Positions 1 to 10,558 of a DNA stretch of 64,000 nt are shown here, in pieces; position 1 is the first letter of the stretch; the number at the start of each line of letters is the position of its first letter. Made by a program: the position numbers and the translations under genes. Origin of the DNA: Onchocerca lupi (lineage: Eukaryota; Nematoda; Chromadorea; Rhabditida; Onchocercidae). Location of the stretch: positions 1-64,000 of the forward strand of contig JAOVVO010000060.1 in NCBI GenBank assembly GCA_028564675.1, read 5' to 3'. Below the pieces are notes generated by a model. That model had not been told where the DNA came from. It ran no database searches and saw only the letters and a list, made by a program, of their open reading frames with translations.

Positions 1-1050
1 TATATATATAATATATATATTACGATGCAGAATAAATTTCAAGAAAATATGGCGTCTTCGGAAACGAATTAAAAAGTATCTCAAAATGACGACCAAACAT
101 GAGCAAAAAATCCAAGGAAATAAAATATACATAACAACAAATTTTCTCAAGCTTCTCTCAACGTTCGGTCAATTGAAGAACAGCATATACAGGAATCAAG
201 CGTAATCAAACCATGATTCCTAGCCCCGCCTCCTGCATTGCCGATCTGCCTTCTTTCAGTTGTTTTTCATCCCGATTTTATTTACATTTCAAAAGAACAG
301 GTTCATTGAAATTCTGTATTTTAATTTCATCTATTTGCATATTCTGTTTTTGTTTTATTTCTTTCTCTATACTTCTGCATTTACGGGTTTTTTATAAATA
401 AAGGGATTTTTTAATCGAGATCGAAACCATTGGTGCAAAAGTATACAAAACCAAGTAAAACAAAAACAAAATCATATTCAAATGCGGTTATTTGTCATAC
501 TGAACAAAAACTGCTTGTCATTCACTGGAAGCCACAATAGAAGTCGATATGTAAAGCAGAATCTGAGTACTACATAAAAAAATTTCTTAGTAATAATTGT
601 GTTCAATATTCGATAATTTTATATTCAATAAATTGTTGCAAATGAATTCTATAGAGTGGCAAGTAAAACTATTTTAACTGAAAAAAAAAAAAAAAAAAAA
701 CTGACATCTTCAAATGTGAGGGTTTGAAAGAACTTGCAGAAAATTTGTCACTTATAATGGCAAGTTTTAAGGAGAACTTATAAAGCAAGTTTTAAGGAGG
801 AACCATAAAATCCATTAAAAAAACTACAATTCTGAAGAATGAATTGCAGTGACAGAGAGAGAAACATGACTGAAACATGATATATGATCGAAACTAAATG
901 TCATCATATTGTTCAGTCATTCAGAGCAGAATGTTTTATGACTGAATAAAAAACTATCTGAAATGAATATTTACAATCATTTGGAATAAAGTCAATAGTT
1001 ACACGTTATTTGAAACGTGATTCACATAATCTGACCATATGATTGTCCCA
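1..1050. other. Intergenic/3' flank, no gene seen
   Basis: The stretch opens with a TA dinucleotide run (1-20) and carries an A-tract near 681-700. Both strands are AT-rich and broken by stops. It lies downstream of the minus-strand CNEP1R1-like gene and probably holds its 3' UTR. I see no codon-like stretch, RNA gene or strong repeat here. Confidence 0.6.
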
Positions 1051-2537
1051 TTACTCTAGCTTGATTCCAATATGATCCACGCTGCACTGCGGCAGTCTAC
1101 AACAATGAGAAACATCTCTTCTGATATCCACAGGATACATCATAAACAAAGTAGGTCACGGAGTATACAAAATATGGACTTTTCAAATATCCAGAATTTA
1201 TCACATTATATGAAACATATGAAATCAACTTACATGCTTGGTGCAACAGCACGGTTATGTATTCCAATAAAACCAAATAGAAATAATAGTGAAGGCAAAC
1301 AAGCCGAAAAGACAAGATGATTTTGTAATGATTCAACCAAAGTTATCTAGAAAATTCTGGAATTTACAAGTTTAATATTTGAAATAAATGCATAAATTGA
1401 AATAGAAAATCACAATGAATTAAAAAAGTAAAAATAATACATACACTACGTATGGAGGGGTCCTTCAGCCAAAAGTAGGCGCTCCATAATGTACATCCAA
1501 ATGCGATTAGTAATACCACTGAAAATGCACATAATTGCTCAATACGAAATCTAGAAATGACGATCTATGGGACATAAAGTTTTAACAGCCTATTGAAAGT
1601 CGAAAGTTTTTGTACAGCACCATTTGAATCTCTATTTCATCTCTCAAAAATGAGTAAGGTATTATTCAATTAAAGAGGAAAAAAGAAAAGATCAAAAAAT
1701 ATATAAATAAATAAGAGAAGGAAATAATTATTACTAATATCTACTGCCTGCAAGAGTGGAATCTAGGCTAAAGTCTGACTCCATAGATCCTAAATACAGA
1801 TTAAGGCATCAGAAACAATAATGTGGTCTTCAACAGAAAAATCCAAAAATGTATTTTTTAACTACATTTGATACCATTCTTTCCGTGAAACTTGTTCGTG
1901 ATAACAACTGCCCAGATTGAAGATATTTTAGGACATAAAAATATTTCAAGAAGTCTGAAGCACAATCTAACTTGATAATGGCAGTCCAAATCATTGACAG
2001 TTTAGCTAGTGGCTCTATGCCCCTCTTAACAAGCTCACGAAAAACAGCATATGGCATTTGGTCATTAATATACCGGTCACTAATAGATTCATTAATAGAC
2101 ATCTACTCACTAATAGATTTTATTCCGATGATCCTGCTGACTGCATTACTCGACAAAAAGTGAGAAATCGGTATGTAAAGCAAGCCAACAAGTATTTCAC
2201 ATAATTTTTACATGTTGAAAATAGTAAAATAACTTACACCGCCACCTTGTCGCAGCTGGTTGCATACTTTGAATCACTTCTGTCAGACGTCTTTCAAAGT
2301 AACGCAAATCTGCAGTATAACATGCATATAAAAAGAGAATTAAATTTCAATATTTGATCAACAAATATAGATAAGCTAAAATATTGATGAGCGATGGAAC
2401 CATCAATAAACTGCTTGCTGCTACCTTTTGAACAAGCAAAATTTCGGACTCTTCCATTTGATCAAATTCCCCAATTCGAAGCAAATTCATATGATGAAAA
2501 GCAAGTTACCTTCACAGGCTGCAGAAGTCTCATCCAT
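1051..2537 (-). CDS. CNEP1R1: Nuclear envelope phosphatase regulatory subunit 1 (CNEP1R1/TMEM188, Spo7-like)
   Basis: Five exons, complement of 1051-1120, 1234-1346, 1445-1550, 2240-2309 and 2510-2537; all phases agree and give 128 aa (human protein about 125 aa). Seen: the start MDETSAACEDLRYFERRLTE, which aligns with the EDLKAFERRLTE block of the family. Then QPAATRWR, one membrane segment at about residues 38-58, a second at about 79-97, and GIHNRAVAPSI, matching GIHKRVVAPSI. Known: this small ER/nuclear-envelope two-pass protein stabilises the phosphatase CTDNEP1, which dephosphorylates lipin and so controls phosphatidic acid use and nuclear membrane growth. The ATG at 2537 was chosen because it opens the only frame that joins the conserved exon in phase. 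The last exon (CSVDHIGIKLE then stop) is only weakly like the vertebrate C-terminus, so its acceptor (TATCAG at 1121-1126) is the least certain point. The gene is head to head with the UBE2W-like gene. Confidence 0.88.
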
Positions 2538-3793
2538 GACTTAACCAACGTACTTCTTGTCTCTACATTAGTCTAATTTGATAGTTCGATTGCTACAGTA
2601 CAAGCTGAAAACTGGTGATACAAATATCAAATACAGTAAATTCAAATCTCAGTAAGGCTTGAATTCCAGAAATTGATAAAACAGCTGCGATAGTGTACAT
2701 ACAGGGACACAACGTTATGAAATTAGATTCCAGACCGAACAAATCAGCTGAATTTCTACATATCCATAGTATTCGTAACATCTAAATAACCAGATTTCCA
2801 GGAAGTCCTGATAAGACATCAAAAATCAGAAGTAATCAGATCTGAAGACATAGAAACAAGGAAACAGGGCTAAATAAGCAAAGGATAAGTCAGCAGTTTC
2901 GGTACTAGATGGTAGTTCAAAGACCATGCTAGTAAATAATAAAGTTAGTGAATTCTTTTTCGAAGATGAACAATATAAGCAATAATGATTTATCTAATGG
3001 CAATTTTGTGCATATGAGAGATTATATACATGAAGTGAACGAGGGAAAGATCAGAGATCAGTGCGGTATTTTCCGCTTCGAGAGATGAGATGTATGGGAG
3101 GATACTTGATCATTCTGGAAGTTTTTCTCTTCTAAAATAGCGATCAGTGATGAGACATTTGAGTCGAGTTTCTAGACTTTTATTAATTAACAACTCTTTT
3201 GTGACTCGTTATCACTTTAGCAGGATTGATTCCAACTGATAAGTTGATTTTGTTTGTGATTAAAAAGATGATGTCAGAATTTTACATGAGCAAGCTGCAG
3301 GGTTATATTTTCTCGAGATGAACTGTTTCTTTCTTTTTTGAATTATTTTTCAATCCTTATATCCTAGGAGATAAAAACTGTTTATTATTTCGAAAAACAA
3401 TGATGTTTCGAAATAGTGTCATTATTATCACACCAAGAAAAGTTTGTTCTTTTTCCATTGTACTCACTTCTTTATCAGATCCAATTCTTTCAACTTGAAG
3501 GATTCGTTTTAATAATCGATCTTCTTGCACGATAATTCATCCAGCTTTCTCCTGCACTGCTGTTTTGTACTTTTTCTCAGAGATCACCAAGTACACTGAA
3601 TACATGCACTGCATAGTAAATAATTTTTCATACTTCTTGTTATATAAAATTCCGAATGATTCACTCTACTAATGGATGAATAGGTATGTGTTTGAAGGTC
3701 GCTTCTTTGGCTGCTTTCTAATTTATCATTATCAGTTAACAGTTTTTTGCAGGCTATCAATATCCATTAAACAGGACATTTCTTTTTCTGGGA
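2538..3793. other. Shared upstream region between two divergent genes
   Basis: 1256 bp separate the start codons of the minus-strand CNEP1R1-like gene and the plus-strand UBE2W-like gene, so both promoters and 5' UTRs must lie here. A plausible 5' UTR splice acceptor (TTTTTTGCAG, ending about 3752) precedes the UBE2W start and could receive a spliced leader. I see no clear TATA box and no coding exon. Confidence 0.5.
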
Positions 3794-5621
3794 ATGGATT
3801 CATCATGTCAGAAACGTTTGACGAAGGAATACCAACAGCTCACACTCGAACCACCAACTGGTGTGCACGTAAAGGATGAATCAACACACGATTTGCGACT
3901 TTGGATTGTTCATGTTGATGGTGCTCCGAATACGCTTTATGCTGGTGAACAGTTCACGCTAAGAGTAATTTTCCTTTCCTTAAAATTAAGCATTAATTGT
4001 TGAGTATTTCCTCACATATCAATAACGTCTGTTCTTTATTCATGTGCTAGTAGATAGTATAACTGCTTGCTTCACTGATCTTACGTGGATTTCTGAAAAA
4101 AATTCACTTTGATAGTTCTACCTAAGCTAATAATATGAAAAAGTTGTTGGATTTTCCCTCTGAAAAACATTTACGCTTTCTTCTTTGGAACAACGTGATT
4201 CTTCTGATTTTTTCAAGGATTTGGAAAGGAAATTACAAAAATTGGTCAATATCAATATGACCAAGTTATGCTATTGAATTATATAACATGACGAATATAA
4301 ATATTCCATTAGGCATAAAATGACTTTCATGGCTACTCAGATTTGTGACATTTTTTTCTCATCAACTTCTGAAAAAACGTGACTTAGTATCTAGTTGATT
4401 TCTGCAAAACTTTTGGAATTGTGTTAGTCGATTTCTTGGACTCCGCTAAAGCAAGTTTCTTAGAAATATGCAAGTCGTTAGTTTTTTTACGATCAAAATT
4501 CTGAAATGTTCGACGTCCTGTTACTATAATTAGCTTCTGCTTCGCTTTGGAATGAAAAATATCCACAGAATATCGTAGGAAATTTCGTCTGCCATTTAGC
4601 AAAGAAGAATAAAATTTGAGATACGAAGCATTATTTTGCGATTCAATACGCTGATATGGATTACAAATAGAGAATTAATAATAAATCAATATATGTAAAT
4701 TTATTGATTCATTATTAATTTCTGCTTGTAATCCATATCAGCATATTGAATTACTCAGAAGTTTTACTTTTATTTTATCTCCATCTACATTTTTCCATTT
4801 TTTTTTCAGTTTCGTTTCCCGGATGAATATCCTTTTTCTTCACCTGAAGTTATTTTCATTGGTGATAATATTCCTGTTCATCCGCATGTATACTCGAATG
4901 GTCACATATGTTTGTCAATCCTAAGCGATGATTGGACTCCTGCACTTTCTGTGCAGGCCATTTGTCTCTCTGTACTATCCATGCTTTCTTCATGCAAAGA
5001 GAAAAAACGACCACCGGACAATGCTGTCTACGTGCGTACCTGTAGTAAAAGCCCAAATAATACCCGGTGGTGGTTTCACGGTAAAGTTTTAATTGTGATC
5101 ATTTTACCACTATTGTTTAGCAAATACTTCCTTTCTCACTTTTTTTTTGCTTTAATAACTGGTTTTTTATTATCGAAAAGTTTTTTAATAAATCCAAAAA
5201 ACAGCGCAGTTTTACAAGGAGTTATGAATGTATATATTTTGCTTTTTTTTTTTCGCTTTTTAAAAACGGCGATTTTTGTAATCAAGTCCTGTATATAATA
5301 AATAAGAAAAAGTCTGGACTTCAAAATAATCACCGAATATAATAAAATGAAGTTTACAGTAAAATATTTTGTAACAGTCTGCTAAAAAACTTCATTTTAT
5401 TGTATTCAATGCTTATATTAAGGCGGTGATCATCGAACCTATAACATATGATATTTTCTTTTTGATTTGTTTGAAAAATTCTGAAAATAAGTCCAAAATC
5501 TGCATTAGTATTTCCAAATGTCGCCATCTCTGCATGTGATGTGAGACGTGTAGATAGATTTTTACAAGATTTTTTTCGTTCATTTGTTTATTTTTTTCAC
5601 ATTTCAGATGATACAGTGTGA
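3794..5621 (+). CDS. UBE2W: Ubiquitin-conjugating enzyme E2 W (UBE2W/ubc-16 type)
   Basis: Three exons, 3794-3964, 4810-5080 and 5608-5621, in phase, giving 151 aa, the same length as human UBE2W. Seen: an E2 core from residue 1, HPHVYSNGHICLSIL with the catalytic cysteine at residue 91, and the UBE2W-specific HPH where most E2s have HPN. LSSCKEKKRPPDN and RWWFHDDTV at the C-terminus match the KWWYHDDTC end of the human enzyme. Known: UBE2W moves ubiquitin to the alpha-amino group of disordered N-termini rather than to lysine, working with RING E3s. The final exon encodes only four residues, and its phase and sequence make it convincing. Intron 1 carries a 50 bp fold-back, and intron 2 contains a dispersed repeat also found 1.1 kb downstream. 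The start at 3794 is the first ATG of the frame and gives the family length. Confidence 0.95.
4640..4752. repeat. Inverted repeat (fold-back) in UBE2W intron 1
   Basis: Arms 4640-4690 and 4703-4752 are near-perfect reverse complements of about 50 bp (shared core CTGATATGGATTACAA and its complement), separated by about 12 bp. The size fits a small MITE-like element or a stable intronic hairpin. No coding content. Confidence 0.8.
5143..5460. repeat. Dispersed fold-back repeat, copy 1 (UBE2W intron 2)
   Basis: The block starts with TTTTGCTTTAATAACTGG, runs through AATAAATCCAAAAAACAGCG, and ends in an inverted repeat. The left arm AATATAATAAAATGAAG near 5335-5351 pairs with CTTCATTTTATTGTATT near 5389-5405. 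The same order of words occurs at 6283-6725, so these are two diverged copies of one element. It has no coding capacity and is probably a non-autonomous DNA element. Confidence 0.65.
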
Positions 5622-6282
5622 TAAATGTTTATCACAATTCGAAAATGAGAGCTAATTTCATCCTGAACATTTCTGTGAAATGCGACAATTTTTTTTTATG
5701 TTCTCAATATTTTCAATTACATTTGTTTTAAGCTTTAGAATATTAATATTTTTGAGGATGCAAATTCTTAAAAATCGTTCAACTATTCCATAAAGACACT
5801 TGTCATGCACAAACAATTTTTTAAATCTTAGAATTTTCACTTCGCAAAGCTTCACTTGAAGGGAATGTTAATTTCCAAATCTAATCGGTATATAAAAAAT
5901 TAATTCGCATATTTAGTAGTTTTGAACAGAATATAAATTAATCATAGAATATTTTTAATTTTGATTCATTTTTTATATTGTTTTCATTTAGGTTTTTTAA
6001 AAGAACTGTCGAGAAATTCATGTAATGATATTGAACTGATTTCTGTTTTTCATTCTGAATATCATAAAATAACAGATACTTTAAGGGATTTTTCTTATAA
6101 GATCATTTATATAGGCGTGACATAAAAACAGTTATTGTAAAAGATGGAATTTGTATCACTAAAGTAGTGGGAAAAGTATTGTGAGAAAAGAAATTTGCAA
6201 AGGATATACGTAGAAATAAACTGTGGATTTTAAATCCTCGAATCCAGTTTTCGTATTAAGCTTCAAAACCTCCTTTTTCACA

Positions 6283-6725
6283 ATTCTTTTGCTTTAATGA
6301 TTAATTTTTTTTTATTTTTTTTTTTTTTACCGAGAAGTCATTTTAATAAATTCGATAAACAGTGCAGTTTTTATTAGAATGTACATATCTTTTTGTCTTT
6401 TTCATTTTTAAGAGTGATGATTGTTACTGTTAGGTGTTTTGATATAACGAAAATCCAGACATGTTTTGCATTAGTTTTCAAAAATTTTTCCTTTTATTAT
6501 ATTCAGTGGTTATTTTAGTTCGGTCATATTTCAATAACATGAGAAACATTTCATTGGAAACTAAAGGCCCAATCGATCTTGTTGGTTTAGTTCAGTTCTC
6601 TTGAAACTGAACCAACAAGATCGATTAGGCTTTTAGTTTCCTATAAAATTTTTTGTTTTTCTAATACTTATTGAAATGTAACCGCTCAAAAGTAATCACT
6701 GAATACAATGAAATGAAATATTTCG
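6283..6725. repeat. Dispersed fold-back repeat, copy 2, with internal hairpin
   Basis: Same word order as the copy at 5143-5460 (TTTTGCTTTAAT, AATAAATTCGATAAACAGTG). The right half is a large inverted repeat. Outer arms are TATTCAGTGGTTATTTTAG near 6495-6515 and its diverged complement near 6690-6715. A strong inner hairpin has arms 6556-6595 and 6607-6641 (core CAATCGATCTTGTTGGTT). Probable MITE or fold-back element. Confidence 0.7.
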
Positions 6726-7271
6726 GTTCAGATTTAAATTCTAAATCATGATAGCGTTTGCTTAAAAATAACGATATTTCGGAATTAGATGTACACATTG
6801 TTGTATTCATCATTACTTATCTTTTATTTATCTTTGTACATCAATTTTTGATCATTTTCAGATGTCTTATACCTTCTATCTGTACTTAATAGAATCAAAA
6901 AGTGCTTTCTCGCGTTATATGGGAGATTTGTGTTAAACAATGATTTTAAATACTTCTTAGAGATAAAAGTTTTAACCGCGAAATTGCATCTAAGGTTTGT
7001 GTAATAGAGCTTGAATTAGTTTATTTGAAATGTAACTTGAATTTTAATGGTAATGATTGTATTTGATGTGATTTTCCCGTTCTGTTTCTCCATGCTATCA
7101 TTATTATATTCAGATTGAGCTATTTGATGTTATAGGCATTTATAATATAATAAAATTTCCGCTCGTCGTTATTCTATTTTCTGAATCTTTTAGCGATGGC
7201 TCATTGATGATATGCATTAAATTGAGTAGTATTTGAGCAGCTATTGTTAAATTTGTACGTTTTTGTTATGT

Positions 7272-7300
7272 GATTGGTCAAAGTTCGAATAAGTATAAAA
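7272..7300 (+). promoter_or_regulatory. Orphan promoter-like block (inverted CCAAT plus TATA box)
   Basis: GATTGGTC at 7272-7279 (an inverted CCAAT box) is followed 14 bp later by TATAAAA at 7294-7300. No recognised protein starts within the next kilobase. It may be chance in AT-rich DNA, or the start of a noncoding transcript. Confidence 0.2.
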
Positions 7301-8877
7301 GAAGGACAGAATCCATATGAAGGTGTCTTCAAGAACTACTCGATATAGATAGATCAGCTTGTGATTTTCCGTTGGAAGATAGTGAAATTCCATAAAATTC
7401 TGAATTTGCCTTTTGATTCAATGGATTTGATTCCACTATCTGGATGTACCAACAGACTATTGTTTAAGCGTTGTAAAAATGGTAACAATATTTATATCGC
7501 TAGGGAAGATTTAGCATGGAATTCATTGAACCTTATAAAACTTTAATATGGTAAACTATCTATGGGCATTGTTTGGAAACTGTCCCATATATATATTATA
7601 TAGGAGAATTACGCCTGATTTTAATTGTTAGAGGGAAATTTAGCAGTTTTAATTTCAGTGCTCTATCATTTATTGAACTTCTTCATTTTCTCGTGGAATG
7701 AAATTTTTGGAATCGAGCGGCGAGTATGATAACATTAGGGCAACCATTGTGGAGTGCAGTTTTCTAAGAAAAATCATTTTCAAATAAGCTCACTATCTAC
7801 GAATTTCGTGTCTGAAAAATCGTTAATCATCCAAAAGACATTATTTTTTATAGCATCTGATTTTAGTCACTAGACTTTTCGTACTTCATATTCTTTCGCA
7901 TTTCTGAACGAAACTCTAAGGTGCATTGTGAATCTTTACTTTTGCTGTATTGAGAAGGACTGCTGAAATGGAGAATTAATGATGTAGAAGTGATTAGAAT
8001 ATGTTACGGTCATTTTGATGATATCTTTTCAATATTCAGTTTTTTTACCCTTGACATATGGATGAAGAACAAATGAATGAGCTGTAATTCAGTGTGTATA
8101 GGAGCTTTTTTCTTTCACTAACAGTAATCGTCGAAGTACATTTGAATATTTTTATATCTTTTCAATAAACAGCAGATTGATAGGTCACAATTGTAGTTTT
8201 TATGTTTTCAATTTCTTTTGAAAATGATAACTATCACCGAAAACAAACTTAGGCATTTATTGGATGATATATTCGGGAAGAATCGCCATTCTATTCATCG
8301 AATTCACCAAGTCTTTAACGATAGCCTCAGTGTTGCAGTCGAATTTTCAACTTGAGAACGATACCATGTATAACGACCGGTCAAAACCACTGATTCCAAA
8401 AGAATTCCGGAAGATCATCTTCTCTTATTCATGTTTGTTTACATATTTCATAGCTAGGATGCGTCAACTTGTATAGCGTCGGAGATCGTTTGATATAATA
8501 TTATAATATAGTTTATAAAGTATTTATAAGAAGAAAAAATTAGCCGAAGCATTGCCATTCAACATAGTTTTCTATCATCTTCTTTGTCAATTTTTTGAAA
8601 CTTCATTTTTATTGCAATTCTGATTGCTAGACATTGATTCCTTTATCATAAATTCAGCTATCCTTTGCTCATTTAGTAATCATGTCATTATTTTAGAAGT
8701 ACTTATATAAATTGATATAGTTATTTCACTCGAATTTCACCACTAATTAATTAATTATTTGTTTTTTTTTTCGGTCGTTTCATCCATCTGAAATATATAT
8801 TTGCGACATGTCAGTCATTCCTAATTCTCTTCGTGGTAATAAAATAGTTTTTTGCTTATTTGTTGAACGAATGTGCT

Positions 8878-8940
8878 CATAGAATAGCCCTGCAAGTCGA
8901 TGAATTTTTTGTAATCACTGACATGCAAGGCTATTCTATG
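8878..8940. repeat. Short hairpin
   Basis: CATAGAATAGCCCTGCA (from 8878) pairs with TGCAAGGCTATTCTATG (ending 8940) around a loop of about 29 bp. Isolated inverted repeat of unknown role. Confidence 0.6.
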
Positions 8941-10330
8941 ATCACATCATCTCCGATGGAATCTGTCTAGTTTTCCCTTCTGTAGTTGCATTTATTACCA
9001 AATATGATGACTGTTGAACTATCTACATGCATGCATGCACTATCGACATGCTTGCACGCATGTTGTGTTTGTTATTCTCCGCCTTTTTGGAAGTGATTTT
9101 TTATTTGTCCTATAAATTTGTTCCTTTTTGATCTTATCGAGAATGTCGAACTTCGTTAGTTGTCATCGATAATTGGAGACGCTTGTGTACATTTTTCAAT
9201 TGATTGTTCTGTTAACATTTTTAGTTGTGGTTTTTTTTAGAATTTTCGAGTAAATATTACGATTAATCTAGAGATTAAAGTGCCAAATTCATTTTGGGTA
9301 CATTTTTATAAAATTCATGATTCTTTTGTCAAGAATTTTTTCGCATCAAGCTTATTGAGTTGCCTATTGTAATTAATTTCTGAAATTTAAAAGTTTAAGT
9401 CTTTTGATTGAATTAAGAGGGACTAATGGATTACCAGCATTTCCCTTTTTAACTAATTAATTCCACTGCTCATCAAGTCGCTTAATCTTATTTGGATATT
9501 TTAAATCTGTACATGTTTATTCAGTGCAGTCTGCATTAAGATCTTCATATAAATGTTGAAATATATATAAGAGTCAATCTGCTTTTAAAAAATCAGTGAG
9601 AGCTATTTTTTGATATTTCAAATAAATTTATTAGTTCTAGATAAAAAAAGCTTTTCGAAGTCAAAATTTAAAATTTACATAGATCCTTATCTGTGTAATA
9701 TTATTCTCGTCATCAGTTTAACTCAACAAGTTTTATCTAATATCCATTCCATTTTCTCTATTTTACTAATTTTTATTCTGTCATTTTTTGTTTGAGCTTC
9801 TCTTTTCTATTTTCGAGCTAAATGATAATTAAGGCATGCATTTTTTGCGAGCTTCAAACTTTAAATGGTTTGAAGTTTGGATTCACTTATAATTAATGAA
9901 TCAGTATTCTAGCAAGTTAGTGCATCTTTTAGTTCTGTTCGAAAAATCATTATGATACGACGAGGAAAAGCAATAGAATATAATTAAGCGAAGGGTTTTT
10001 TGAAGAATGGTTTGTTCCATTAATTTGTAACGACACAGTACTGTAGATTTTGACGCTTCAGCCATCATGTCATCGGACGTTATCAGTTAATAAACTTACT
10101 TGTCTCTGTTGCAAAGAAGCAGTCATTAGGATGAGAAAAACTACATCAATCCCATATGTACAAAGCCATTGCTTGAAGAATACAAACTAAGCTCTTTGTG
10201 TTCTTCAAGTTCGGAGTTCTTACACCGATGCGACACAGCAGCAATCCAAGTTTGAAGCTTTTATACCGACGCAGCAATAGCAATTGTTTGAAAGTCAGTC
10301 GGACAGTTCAGTTGAGCAGTATTCTTCTCT

Positions 10331-10558
10331 ATGAGTGACAGAGTAAAGAATAACTCTGTGATCAATTTACCTAGATATTCTCTATTAATCGCTTGTAACA
10401 TAAAGAATATTGGACGCGAAAATCCCAGCATTCCTTTTCGTGACGCTGACGATACGAATCAGAAATCTGATGACGTGAATCAGAAATTTAAGGAACTGCT
10501 GAAATCGCAGGCACATATTAATAAAGATTTGAGCACCAATCTGTGCTTAGTTAAATAA
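10331..10558 (+). CDS. Unrecognised small open reading frame (75 codons), doubtful
   Basis: An ATG frame of 75 codons with a hydrophilic, Asp/Asn/Lys-rich middle (DADDTNQKSDDVNQK, in which DxxNQK recurs). No signal peptide, domain or relative is recognised. No flanking exons were found, and the region lacks codon-like neighbours. It is listed only as the best small-ORF candidate in the gene-poor interval and could well be chance. Confidence 0.12.
   Translation: MSDRVKNNSVINLPRYSLLIACNIKNIGRENPSIPFRDADDTNQKSDDVNQKFKELLKSQAHINKDLSTNLCLVK

Noticed and set aside
7261..7300. tRNA-like B box (AAGTTCGAATAAG) in the promoter-like block
   Set aside because: No matching A box or cloverleaf at the right distance; no tRNA found in the window.
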